64,000 bases of DNA, from assembly GCA_026874595.1 (NCBI GenBank), contig CM049310.1, forward strand, positions 45,537,058-45,601,057, in the 5' to 3' direction. Under the pieces are notes generated by a model. That model had not been told where the DNA came from. It saw only the letters and a program-made list of their open reading frames with translations, and did no database searches. This DNA comes from Sipunculus nudus. Its lineage: Eukaryota; Annelida; Sipuncula; Golfingiida; Sipunculidae. The position numbers and the translations under genes are program-made. Each line of letters opens with the position of its first letter. Position 1 is the first letter of the stretch. Shown piece by piece: positions 35,698 through 47,449 of the stretch.

Positions 35698-38600
35698 CAA
35701 TAAAGACAATAAAATTAAAAACAGCGACGACGGAGTCACCTTTCCTCCATAAAACCATCTACGGTTGTTTAATTGGTGTATACACAAAATTATGTGGTTA
35801 CTGGTTAAGCCCTCTGACCGACTCGTTACACTTTGCACTGGTAATTGGTGTGGTTTCATTACTTAAGTATATCTTCTAACGTTTTAGTGGGAGCTCTTAA
35901 ATTGCAACAGTATATAAACCTTATTAGAATTAATTATCATTATGATAATCTTTTTGTTATACTGCAGTGTATAATACAACATTTAGTATAGGTCTATGGT
36001 TATAAGTACAGTTCTACTAGTAAAATATATAGTTCTCAGTGGAAACATTATATATACATGTACTTTCAAGTTTAAACATTATCGTTTTACCATTTTACTA
36101 TTATTACAGGTTTTTGTCAATGATAATATCCTTGTAAATATAATTTGTTTTGTTTCCTTTTACCATATGCTCAAGAATATATTGTCGGTAGCCTTTTTTA
36201 AATGAAATTTAATCTAATTTAATTGAAAAATTACGAATATGGTTATATATGTTTCCTCTGATAAAAAAATGGTTCTATGATATATGAATGCCGATATTAA
36301 TATTTATATGTGTTATCAAATTATCTTATTTATAGTGTTTAGGAAATCGCAGTTTATAATTTTGTTTTATTATTTTATAATATAATTAATTATAATTCGT
36401 ATATGAAAATGCGCTTCAGGGCTTGAAATGTAATGAGAGCAGTGGGTTATTATCATGTAATTAGTTGCCTCGGGTCGACTAACAGAGAAAAATGTGTAAC
36501 TTGAACTATGATATAACACATTTGACAATAAAAAAATCACAGTTATACCGTTTTTGCAGAATCCAAGCCTTTTCGTTGCAGATGAATTTTGTCTGCATCT
36601 CACACTGGTTTCTGGACTTTAAATGTATATTTATACGTAAGTCACAGAAAACCCATCGCGACAAGATATTATATATCCTTATGACAGCTTTGCAGTTCTT
36701 AGACTGGCCCAGTCGATGCAGTGGTTAGGACTTAATTCCCCTCGCTTACAGACGTATCAAATTTGCTCTCGCTGTGTCGCAACGCTTAGATACTGCTAAT
36801 TCGCGGAAAATTATAAAATAATTTATGGCCCTCTGACCGACTCATTTCATTTAGTAAAAAGATCTGGCACTGAGTTACTTCTATCGGTATACTTAGAATC
36901 ACATTTTATTTTACTCAGTTTAGTAGCAAACATGAATACTAAAGCCCTGGCGAGCTAAGCATGGCTGACATTGTCAACATCCAGCGATCTTGCTAATTTA
37001 AATCTTTTCCAAGCAAAGCCCGTGTCGTCAAACATGTACCAGGACTTATGCAGGGCCCAGTCTCTGTTCTGGGTTCAATCATCCCGTCACATAACATCGG
37101 TGCAGGTGTAAGTAATTTACCTCTCTTTCATCATAAAGATCCTCGATTATCGCTCAGAGAATGGGGATTTCAGAAGCGGTGAACGAAACTACTGTGGACT
37201 TACACGAATCTCGGATGCTGAACTTAGTCAATAAACAATAAATGGGTCATATGAATAAGCGTTGAAGACCAGTCAACTCCAAAGGGAAACAGAAAACTGC
37301 ATTAATATTAAAACATGATTAGCCAATGTGGACTAGGTCTTCGCTTCTGTCATAGCGTCATTTCCAAATAAACGTGATGCTGCAGAAAAGAGAGAGTGAA
37401 TTTGACCCCGTCTGGCTCAGTGTTAAACTAGATATTTTATTATACGACCATATTATATTTCTATTGAAATACTTCAACTAAATAAATTGTGTGAATTGGC
37501 AGTTATCCTAGGCTCCCATCATCCATTTTAAGAAAAGCTGTGAATCATGAGTTTACGGCTAGCAAATATACATATAAAGTGAAATCTTGTATGACGACCA
37601 CCCGGCTAAGACGACTCGTCCAAGAGTTATGCAAGTTATCAAAAAAACTTCCCGCTAACACGACCGTTTGGCTATCTTGCAGGACCCCTGTCGGGAGGGT
37701 ATGCTTTCATCCTCGTTAGTTTTTGTGTTTGTGTGCGTGTTTGCGTGAACGTGTTTGTGTGCTTGTTCACAACATAACTCACGTAATCATGAACGGATTC
37801 CGATGGACCATTCAGCACGTTTCGGGAAATGGACAAATAATATTGTGGTGCGGATCTGGCACATGATCTGGTTTGAGGGGCAACATCATGGAATATTTAC
37901 AAATGTACAATCACTTAGGCATGAATGAACATGGGAATATGGGCAAATAAGTAAATGTTAACACGGTTTCGGGAGCATCCCGCGAAAGGGATCCCCATGT
38001 GACGTTGGCTTGCATTCTTTAGACTTGATAGATCATGCTGTTATATGGTTTTGTGGACTGTGACCATACTCGTCAGGCCCTGTAGCTACTTTGTGTCCGC
38101 CTCCCTCCTGTTTCTGACACATTTAGGATATTCAGTTTCAAATATATGTCCGTCTCCTCTGTGAGAACATAATTCATTGATTACACGAAACTACATTGGT
38201 CCATTAAAGAGAGAAATATATATTCGATTTATCGGCACAAGATTGTTATATACTATAGTGAACTATAGTACACTATACTACTCCAACTAATTTGTACTAT
38301 ATCGTAAATATACATATTTAACCTCATCATAATGAACAGTACTACACTATATAATATTATTATTATTCCATTTGCTAAACTAATCTCTATTGTAATGTTC
38401 TATAAATATATTATACACTACTGTGTTGTGTTTTATATTCACAGTAAACAGTGGACGGTGAGAAAGAAATTGCAGCCATGTGGTGTAATAATAATTAATG
38501 CACATAAAGAGTTAGCTGATACAAATGTGTTAGTGGTAATAGTATAGATAAATATACCAAAGGTTGTAAAAGCTAGAATTAGAGCAAATGGAAAGTAGGG

Positions 38601-41600
38601 GATCAAATGGGAAGTTAGGGGATCAAAAATATAAAATATATAATAAAAATATAATGTGCTGTTGATTCAATAGGCTGGTGATTATATTACAGCTGTGTTG
38701 ATTGTGAGTCTATGTGGCTTAACACCCCCACATCCGCCTTCCTACATGTTTATATATCCCTAACAAAACCACACATACACGGATTATCGTGTCAGATTAT
38801 CGCTGTAATCCTGGTCACAATCATTCTACAATTTCACTGAGGTCTATAGAAGAACCACCCTTGAAATCGAGGGTAATCCGGTACATATGGAAATTTTCGT
38901 ATGCTCTCGGAGGATACCGCCGGTATTCTTCGTGCGTTTTCGGAGAGCTCCGTCTGTTATGTTCGTGCGTCCTCGTACTACATCGTAGTTGTAAGCTTTC
39001 AATAGAAACAGGAAGCTAAGTTATTCATTGGATGTTTTGTTTGCAGAACCAAATGTACTTTAAATTAGACAAAATGCATCATGTTACAAAATAGATTACC
39101 CTTAACAATATTCATGAAAAGATACCTATGAGATATTATGGATGGAACAGTTATATACCTTGATACATCTGGAATATTACTCATAGTGTCCTGTAATTGA
39201 CACATTGACAGGATCAAAACATTATCAATAAGATATTACTGAGTTACAACAGGCGTAGTAACACTAAATTAATCAAATTTATTATTTCAACATAAATATC
39301 ATTTAAACGTTCTTTTGACGTAGTTTATCCCCTTCTTCTTGGGTCAATGTACATATTTACATTTCTAAAGCACTGGATTTACCTTTCTGTAGATAGTAAG
39401 GGCTATGGCTTGGTATGTATACTGTGAATTCAGAAATGCAATCGGTCGAGAAATTAACATTGAAGGACTCGAGTACGGACTTGGACTCGAATCCGGACTC
39501 GTCTATACTTATTTAAGGACTCGGATTCTTACTTGGACTACAGGGTCCTGGACTCGGTCATGTACTCGGACCCGGAGGTAAGGACTCGAGAAACTAGGCA
39601 GAGTATTTTTCGAGTCCAGCAGGTAGGAAGCTCTGTCACATACTGGGAAAATATTTAATTACAGGGGAAAACTTTTGACAGAATATTACAAGAGAAAGAG
39701 TTTATATACCAAATCTTAGCTCTGCATTGGGAGCTAAATGTGACTAAACATTCAAGTCAAAAGCATGTGACATAAAAATACTTGAAGTTATCTTAAATTT
39801 CAATTTTAAAATTCTTTTAATAAGGAGTTTTTTTGGGGAATGGACTCGGATTTGGACTCGGGTTCAAGATGATTTGGACTGGTAAAAGGTGGACTTGGAC
39901 TCGAACCTCAAGGACTCGGACTTTGACTCGGACACAGATGGTGTGGACTCGACTACATCAGTGTTTCAGAGTGAATACTATAAGGTCAATAATTTAAATC
40001 TTCATGGGCCACGTTGTATCATCATCATTGCGCGCATATAGAGATCTACATTTTCTTAACAGTAATTTAGTTCAAAGGTATAATGTTACACACGAAACTA
40101 AAGTCTGTAACATCACTTTGCTCCAGGGTGCGCCAGACGAGGGTACTATGACCCGGATGTAGTGATGGCGGGATTTGGAAACACTGTGTAAGTTAATTAT
40201 AAACATGGATTGTATCATATGTCATCATGTCTAAGCCCGGCACTAAAGAGTCCTTCTGTTCTGTTGGGTATATATATATATATATATCCCATATAAAATA
40301 AAATTCCGCACGAGTTCAAGTATATGATTATGTTGAATCAAAGTCTCAAATTTTAACTTTCGTAACAAGCGTGATCAGTTCTGCATGATCTTTGTCTACG
40401 TCTAAATGTCAACTTTAAATAGTGACTAGTCTTCCTAGGAAATTCCTAATCGATTTTCAAAGGCCATCTTAAGTTCGGTGACTGCAAAGCATGACAGCTG
40501 TTTTGTTACAGCAGAGGCGGTTTTTCAAAATAAACTTCAGTACGTAGGAATAAAAGGAATAAAGACAGACCTCGTGCGGCTGTGAAGTATTTTATAAAAT
40601 ATTTTATACAAGTATACTTGTTGTCACTGGAATATATACCCGCATATTCCAATATTTCACATATTATTGTGACCGTATTATAAAAAAGTTCAGTAAAAGC
40701 AGAAAAGGCGCAATAAATTCTGGAGCCGTGGCAGGAATTCTTTAGAGAAACTTTCTCTTTCCGGTAGGAGTAATACATAGTTGTTTCGCGTTCGTATACG
40801 CCTTGCATAATCTATGAGGTTGACTTTGACGCTGAACTGGGGATTTATCTAGAATTCTAGATATATAACACTCACTTCTTGTGGTCTCAGTTCAATACAA
40901 TATTTGCCTTGTGAATGAATATAAAGAAACTCCATCCGTGTCAGATCATATGTAGGCTAATGCTGTTCTGATTTCATGAACATAATTTACAATAAATTTT
41001 GCCCAAAAAATAGTTTCACACTAATTGTTTACTTGCAAATTGTGAGTAATTTATAATGTACAGTTTCAGCATTCTAGATGCATATCCTGTATACCATAAT
41101 TGCACCCCCACCAGGGGCTTGAGATAATATGTAATCAAACGTTTTGTACCTAATTTGTTTGTTATTGTAAATAGCATAAATAAAAGCGCGTTAAAAAATC
41201 AGCCATTTATCTGTATTATTTTTTATTTTACGAAGATTGACACCACCTGTAAGTTGGAACGTGACGACAACTTTCAAGGAGGCTTCCCACTTCACAATGA
41301 GGGATGGGAATGTCCTTAAACTGTCAGCACGTGCCGTTGTCAGGGTAACGGACATCGACGAAGATGGAACACAAGACCTCGTTGTGGCGAGCGAGGGAAA
41401 AATCTTCTATTATCGCCAGGTCAATGGGAAGCTTGAACCTGCGGCTGATATCACATCTGACGGTAGACCAATTGACACCGAATGTAAAAACCCGAAGGGA
41501 ACCGGATTTGCATACACTGACATCACAGGTGACGGCCAATCAGATATCATAATCAGTGCAGAGAAGACCCTCTATTACTACCCTAGCTCTGGACGACGTC

Positions 41601-43366
41601 ACGCCACCTTCAGAGCCAGAGTAATGTTAGGCAAAATACATTCAGATATCTTCGATATCGGTGACTGGAACAGAGATGGCTTGAAGGATGTAATTGTTGG
41701 TCAGTTCAACGGGGATTTTAGTTACTACCCTAATGTTGGTAATGTCACAACTCCACGCCTGGGGGCGCTGAGGTCGCTGATAAATCTAGGAACGATGCCA
41801 TATTATCGGTATCCGCGAATTCTGGACGTAAATCGGGATGGAGTGATCGATCTTGTATACAGTATCAATTGGGGAGAATTCGGACTTTGCGTTCAGGGCA
41901 ACGGTGCTTACTTTAACTTAGAAATGCTGAAACTGATAAACGGTGAGAAAATTAACGTCAGGGAGAGGTACAAAGAGCACCAGGCACCAGAGGTTGCTGA
42001 TTTCAATGGCGACGGTATCATGGATTTAATCACTTCCGGACAGACTGGCGATATTATCATTTTTACAGGTGTGAATATCATTCAAGAAAGCCTAAATGAA
42101 ATTCAGTATTTCTTTAACAAGAATGCACTTAACCTAACAGAAGCACTGGATACGGATGACTTTGTCTACAATGCATTATACGACTCTAATCGAAAGCTGC
42201 AATTAGTCGTGAATAGTAATAGCTTTAACATTGAGCAGAAAAAGGAGGTGTTTAACTTTTACGTGTATTTAACCATGAAATACCCCCAGTATCTCCTACG
42301 TCATGCTTGGTCCAGCGGGTCGATGGCTTACTTAGCGTCATATATATGGATTATTATGTCGGAGTGCCTGCCCGACACACCTGAAAATAGGGCTGCTCTA
42401 GCAACCCTAACAAATCAAACACTGTACGACCAAGGTATTTATAGGGACTTCGGTATATTTCTCATCAATAACAACCAGGCGGCGCCACACGCAGTCAAGC
42501 TCATCTACACATTTTTCGCCTTGAAAGACCCGGCATATTATTCACTTTCTATGGTAACCCAGAGAGAATTTTTACAACCGGCGCGCAAGGCAAAGTTTAG
42601 TTCGGTGAGAAATTCAAGTATCAATATATTTGCTGATATGCAGAATGCTGAAAACCCCTTCCCACAAGACTGTGAGGTTTGCAAAGAGTCGCATCGATCA
42701 GTAGGGGTGATGACGTATATAATTGCTCTTGCACATGAGGTTGGCCACAATGAGTTAGACCAAGCAAAAGCCCTCGCCTACAGGCCTGAATTGAAGCTAC
42801 GAAAGTTCCAGATCCTCTCCAAAGTCACAGCTGATCACGTGGTATGGAAAGATCCAGTAGACAAAGGGTATGATGATAATCTCACACAAGCACGTTTCCT
42901 GGAGAGGAAATTATGGGATGGTAAGGGAAATTGGTTCGGATTTATGAGAAGCTTTTTCACCTCGAACAAAGATGGAGTACTTTGCAACATGAACAGCCCA
43001 CGTGGTAACCTTGACTACTTCATCCGGGCACCTCAGGAAGCCTTTGCTACCCTAACCAATCAATATTTCTCAGATTCCAAACTCATGTTAGACTTTACGG
43101 TGGAGAGAACGAAAAAAGGATTTCCAAGAAATCTCGACTGGTTTTTATTGGTAGCTGAATACTATAGTCGTCATGGAAGCATGCTTCCTATGTACGTCAT
43201 TAATACGCGGGGTAACATGAGGCGCTTTTTTGCCTCACTGAAGCGTAACGAGGAAGGATATATTAATGGTTTGACGGTGAAGCGTCCGGATTATGAACCT
43301 GGGCCTCACGTATACAACTTCACCCTCGGAATTGACGGGTTTGTTACGGCTGTACAGACATCGTAA
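35520..43366 (+). CDS. Secreted FG-GAP/VCBS repeat protein with HEVGH metallopeptidase-like domain
   Basis: Exons 35520-35595, 40127-40187 and 41236-43366 join in phase (1, then 2) into 755 residues. Seen: an N-terminal signal peptide ending near GPACS (1-20); five DxDxDGxxD-type calcium loops at about 85-94, 141-149, 189-197, 243-251 and 301-309, matching FG-GAP/VCBS propeller blades; then a roughly 430-residue domain with CEVC (525-528) and AHEVGHNELD, whose HExxH is H546/E547/H550. HExxH is the zinc and catalytic motif of gluzincins. The third ligand is not obvious; E647 in PQEAF is one candidate, an arrangement reminiscent of ATLF-type peptidases. The protein is probably extracellular. 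Peptidase activity is inference: the motif could be structural or degenerate. A second reading is a non-enzymatic lectin-like secreted protein. The family is not recognised by name. Confidence 0.82.
35660..35700. repeat. (AG)n plus poly-G in intron 1 of the FG-GAP gene
   Basis: GAGAGAG repeated, then nine G. Confidence 0.85.
37694..37860 (+). repeat. Second GTTATGC-TTTGTTTG repeat copy
   Basis: Diverged copy of the 24611 repeat, in intron 1 of the FG-GAP gene. Confidence 0.4.
39462..39966. repeat. GGACTC-motif dispersed repeat
   Basis: Two clusters of GGACTCGR/GGACTTGGACTCG words (39462-39600 and 39840-39966) flank about 240 bp of unrelated AT-rich sequence, inside intron 1 of the FG-GAP gene. 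The right end GTCGACTACATCAGTG-type sequence is inverted at 13256. Confidence 0.6.
40127..40187 (+). CDS. FG-GAP gene exon 2
   Basis: A 61-bp exon between CTTTGCTCCAG and GTAAGT, phase 1 in and phase 2 out. It codes for GCARRGYYDPDVVMAGFGNT. Its phases fit exon 1 and exon 3 exactly, which is the main support. Confidence 0.78.
41236..43366 (+). CDS. FG-GAP gene exon 3 (propeller and HEVGH domain)
   Basis: The acceptor is TTTTACGAAG. One 2.1-kb exon holds all five calcium loops and the peptidase-like domain, ending at TAA 43364-43366. The single large terminal exon carrying two domains suggests that the domain fusion is old or that introns were lost. Confidence 0.9.
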
Positions 43367-43648
43367 ACTCTAAAAGAAAATGTGTACCATTTTAATTTTA
43401 AAATGTTAGTTAATATACATAATTAAGGTTACTTAGTCAATAACCTTGCACAAACACAAGATTTTTTTACAGTATTAACGACTCTCAATTGACAAAATAT
43501 GAAAAACTCATAAATGTACATGTTATTATTTTGTTATGCATACATATGCTGTTTGATTACTTAATTCCAGGCCTTTTTACATTATTATTATAGGAACTAT
43601 TATTGTTCGCTCTCTAACCAGTAGAATATTCATCTCAATGTTATTGTA

Positions 43649-45523
43649 TCGCCAGACAAAGTCTGGAGAAAATATGGTTTGGGCACGGTTGCGCCGCCGC
43701 CGCCGCTGCCGAGATTTCGTTTGGACGCGATAACTCAAAAAATATTTTACGGATCTTTACCAAACGTAAGACGTGCATAGATATGGGTGAGAGGACGGAG
43801 CCTACTAAAAATGGGGTCATGATCTTAATTAGGAGAGTGACCTTGATCTTGAATAGGTCAATTTTTTGGAAAATCACACACATTCTTAAACATCTCAAGA
43901 AATCTTGCATGGATTGATCCAAAAATAAACTTGATCGAAGATCTTAGATAGTGTTGTCATGTACCGGAAACTGGTGGCGCCACCTGTTATCCTTTTCTTG
44001 TTTTCGTGCCATTTAATACCCCTTCATTGCCACTTAACAGTACTTTGAGAATTATAAGTCAAAAGCTAATGGACAGATTTCTTTTATATTATGCATATAC
44101 ATAGACATGGGTTATGGGATGATGTATATTTAAAATGTGGTCATGACCTTTCCAATGAGAGTGACCTTGACCTTGAATATTGCCATATATGGTGAAAATC
44201 ACATTAAATCATAAATATCTCAATAAGAGATGTATGCATTGGTCCAAAAATCAAATTGACCGAAGTTCTTAGATAGCTTTGTTTTTTGTGGAAGACAGGT
44301 GGCGCTTCCTTCTGTCTTTCTCTTGTTTTCGTGCCTTTTAATACCCAATCTTTGTCACTTGACAGTACTGTGAGCATTATAAGTCTAAAACTTGTAGACA
44401 GATTGGGCCGAAATTGAGCATGTACATTGATCATGGATAACTCCATCTTGTAGTCAAGACTGTGGTGCCATCGGCAATCGTTTGCCGTGGCGTCCATCTC
44501 TACATGTGCCTTTGGTGAGAATTGCTCAAATCTCCGGAGTGGTCCTTGGTATTGGTCTGAAATTTGACATGTCCATCCATCTCGGAAATTTTCTCGTAAA
44601 CCAGACAGGTGGCGCCACCTGCCTTGCCGTTTTTGTAGAATAAATTAATGCCCTTTTCTGAGGAGTGATTTGCACTATTGGCCTGAAATTGTGCCTATCC
44701 ATAGATCTTGGCACTCCTCCATCCTTTACTCAAGACAGTTGGCGCCATCTACAATCGTTTTGCTGTAGCATCCATCTGTTCATCTGCTTTAGGTGAAAAT
44801 TGCTCATATGTCCGGAGTGGTTCAAGGTATTTGTCTGAAATTTGGCATGTTTATCCATCTTTGAAAGTTTTCTCATAAACCAGACAGGTGGCGCCACCTA
44901 CCTTTCCGTTTTTGTAGAAAAAAAAATTAATGCCCTTTTCTGAGGAGTGGTTTGCTCTTTTGGCCTGAAATTGTGCATATCCATGGATCTTGGTCTCCTC
45001 CATCTTGTACATAAGACTGGTGGTGTCACCTACCTTCCCTTTTTTTTTAGAATACAATAATGCCCTTTTCTCAGGAGTGATTTTGCCTATTGGCCTGAAA
45101 TTGTGCATATCTATAGATCTTGCACTCCGCCAACTTGTACTCAAGATTAGTGGCGCCTTCTGCAATCGTTTGCCATGACGTCCACATGTATATTTGTTTT
45201 AGATGAAAATTGCTCATATCTGAGGAGCCTTCAATGTGTTGGTCTCCATTTTGGCATGTACATCCATCTTGGAGAGTTTTCTCGTCAACCAGACAGGTGG
45301 CGCCACCTACCTTACCATTTTTATAGTATAAATTCATCCCCTTTTCATAAGAGTGGTTCTCTTTATTGGCCCCAATATTTGCTAAAATATTGTTTCTCAA
45401 GTTGATAGATGGAAGAAACAATAGTCGCTTTTCAATTGTCAGTATATTCTTAAAGGGAGGGGGGGGGGGGGGAATTAATTGCCTGGCGATAATATGGCAC
45501 CTGCGGTGCCAAGAAATATCTAG
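43649..45523 (+). mobile_element. Helentron/pearl-like non-autonomous element
   Basis: Starts TC after A (43648) and ends CTAG before T, the A/T insertion habit of Helitrons. A 15-nt hairpin, GGCACC-TGC-GGTGCC (45496-45510), lies 9 nt before CTAG. ATCGCCAG at the 5' end is inverted as CTGGCGAT just before the hairpin, as in Helentron asymmetric inverted repeats. The core has about 150-bp tandem units (for example near 44490, 44640, 44785, 44930), several with AGGTGGCGCCACCT. This layout matches the pearl elements of bivalves. No Rep/helicase gene is present, so it needs a partner in trans. Confidence 0.68.
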
Positions 45524-46580
45524 TTTTTATATTAGTTTTATCTAGTCAAGGTGTTCAGTCTGATCTATTTCTGCTTGCGTCCATGACAAATACAGGTGTA
45601 TCTGTTGGCGGTCATATATTTAAATTAGTTTGTTACATAGTGGATTCAACTGAAAGTTCTAACCTCCCCATCAAAAAGTAAACAGACTTTTATTCTTTTT
45701 TTCATTGTCTGAAAGTATGTTTTTTTTTTAGTATAAAAGTAAAATGAGTTATTTTGGGTATTCTATTTGCTTTTTCTTTTATATATGTCTAATACGTTTC
45801 TAATTGGATCTATGTAGGGTGAAATGGTGGCATTATTCAAAGCACTCTCTGGTGGCGGATGCTCGAGTTGGATCTTAATTCAAACCTTATTCAAATCATA
45901 CATCACGTATAAATACTCCTAATATTCTTACTGAGCCCGTGTAGACGGCATTTTGAAAATGTTTATCCCACTACCAAGATAAAATATTTCTGGATGATTC
46001 TCGAAACAAAATATTGAGTGAGTGAAGTGGCAAAGGCCTCTTGAACTTTCATGATGAGATATGATATCGTTCCTACGAGTCACTCAACGAGATGTACTCT
46101 TAGGAACGAGGTCGTCACCAGTAGAAACGTGGTACTGTCTCATTGAAAAAGAGACACTGTCTCTGGTAACAGCGATATCAGTTCTATCCCTATGCAAACT
46201 ATTATCTTTTTTATATACATTTTATTTCGGGACTTCATGTAATAATTCTAAAAATTAGTTCCCGTTCTAAATCTGACAGCACATTGAGACAGAGACTAAA
46301 GGTATATGTGGTTTTATTGCAAAGTCAGCAATCTGAACAACAAAACAAGGTAAGCTGAAATTTGCATGAGGTATCGCCATCATGGTATCTCTAAATCTCT
46401 CTCTCTATATACGTAATGTTAAGCAAAATGCATGCTGGGAACAAGGTAAGGAGTTTCAGGTTGATGTACACATATTTTATGTATGTCTGTATAACAGTAT
46501 ATTTGTATTCCTGTTCGAATGTAATATTATATCACAAATGTTGATGTACATTGTACATATCGGATTCAAGAGGGAAACTG
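45524..46580. other. Intergenic between convergent genes
   Basis: AT-rich; only two short unrecognised open frames. It lies between the Helentron-like element and the 3' end of the iGluR-like gene. Confidence 0.45.
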
Positions 46581-46642
46581 CATTTTGAATAAAAATTAGC
46601 TTTAATATTTTTCATTTTCATATTTAATTTTCCCTATTTGGT

Positions 46643-47449
46643 TCATCGCAAAATCTCGAATGGGAATGCCACGTTAAGAAGTAACAATACAAAAAGCAGC
46701 GCTGAGTTTCCCCAATCACGTGTTCTGGAAGGTGAAGAGGACGGAGCTGTACTCTGAACGTAGCGATTTTTGTCATGTGACCTTAACCAAGATGGCTCCG
46801 TCGCTCTTTCCGGTTCATCGCGGAGAGGCTCCAGTGGGGTTGGGCTGAAGAAAGCTTCAGTTGTCGTCCTAATTCTTTTTGATTTACTCCGTCGGCAGTC
46901 TCCACTCCACCATTTCCGGTACAATCTGGCTATATCTCCCTTCTTTTTTAAAGATTTAATTGCATTATTTAAATCCTTCAGCAGAGGTGAACCTTTACTA
47001 ACAGCGAAAGCGTACTCGTTTGGGTTAAGCAGTTCTTTATCATTTAGTGTAACTAAATTGCACGGTTTGTGTCCGGTGAGATAATCCGCAAATGTACTTT
47101 CCAAGAGAAAAACAAAGGAGCCATTTGAGCGGCGTACTCGGTTTATTCCATCCGTTGATGAACGTTCTAATCCAGAAGGCTCTGACGTAGACATTTTCGT
47201 CCACATATTTTTCAGGTCGGGGTCACGTGACCCTCTGAAGTACCACATCGTCATACTGCCATCAATAACTCCATACGTTAAGTCTGTCTGGTTTGCTAAT
47301 TCTCTAATTGAAGTAACAGGTAAAGTTTCTCCCTTTATTGGTCTTTTGAAGACAGCTTTAATCCCCACAGTAATGAAAGGCTCCGTAAAATCCACGACTT
47401 CCTCCCTCGCAGGTCGTTTACTGAGGGCGCCGGCGGCTACTGTCGCCTC
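46643..47449 (-). CDS. iGluR-like gene exon 4 (S1-S2 fusion, stalk, GPI tail)
   Basis: The acceptor is TATGTTTTAG. One exon carries the end of S1 (ALSKRPAREEVVDF, Arg122), the direct S1-S2 junction, all of S2 (LLEST with Glu224; KPC and GDC cysteines), the stalk and the hydrophobic C-terminus, and ends at TGA 46645-46643. The junction lies inside an exon, so the missing pore cannot be a missed exon. An ATTAAA on this strand near 46628-46623 is a possible polyadenylation signal. Confidence 0.93.
   Translation of the reverse strand, partial: EATVAAGALSKRPAREEVVDFTEPFITVGIKAVFKRPIKGETLPVTSIRELANQTDLTYGVIDGSMTMWYFRGSRDPDLKNMWTKMSTSEPSGLERSSTDGINRVRRSNGSFVFLLESTFADYLTGHKPCNLVTLNDKELLNPNEYAFAVSKGSPLLKDLNNAIKSLKKKGDIARLYRKWWSGDCRRSKSKRIRTTTEAFFSPTPLEPLRDEPERATEPSWLRSHDKNRYVQSTAPSSSPSRTRDWGNSALLFVLLLLNVAFPFEILR

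Noticed and set aside
36696-36790. tRNA-like A-box (GATGCAGTGGTTAGGAC)
   Set aside because: No B-box at a suitable distance; too weak to call a SINE.
41324-42750. Short frames on both strands within 41.3-42.8 kb
   Set aside because: Shadows of the FG-GAP gene exon 3.
44204-45421. Several - strand frames with repeated peptide words (MHNFRPI, KITPEKRALL)
   Set aside because: Translations of the tandem core of the Helentron-like element; the similarity between them comes from DNA repeats.
46770-47084. 104-codon + strand frame
   Set aside because: Antisense shadow of the iGluR-like last exon.
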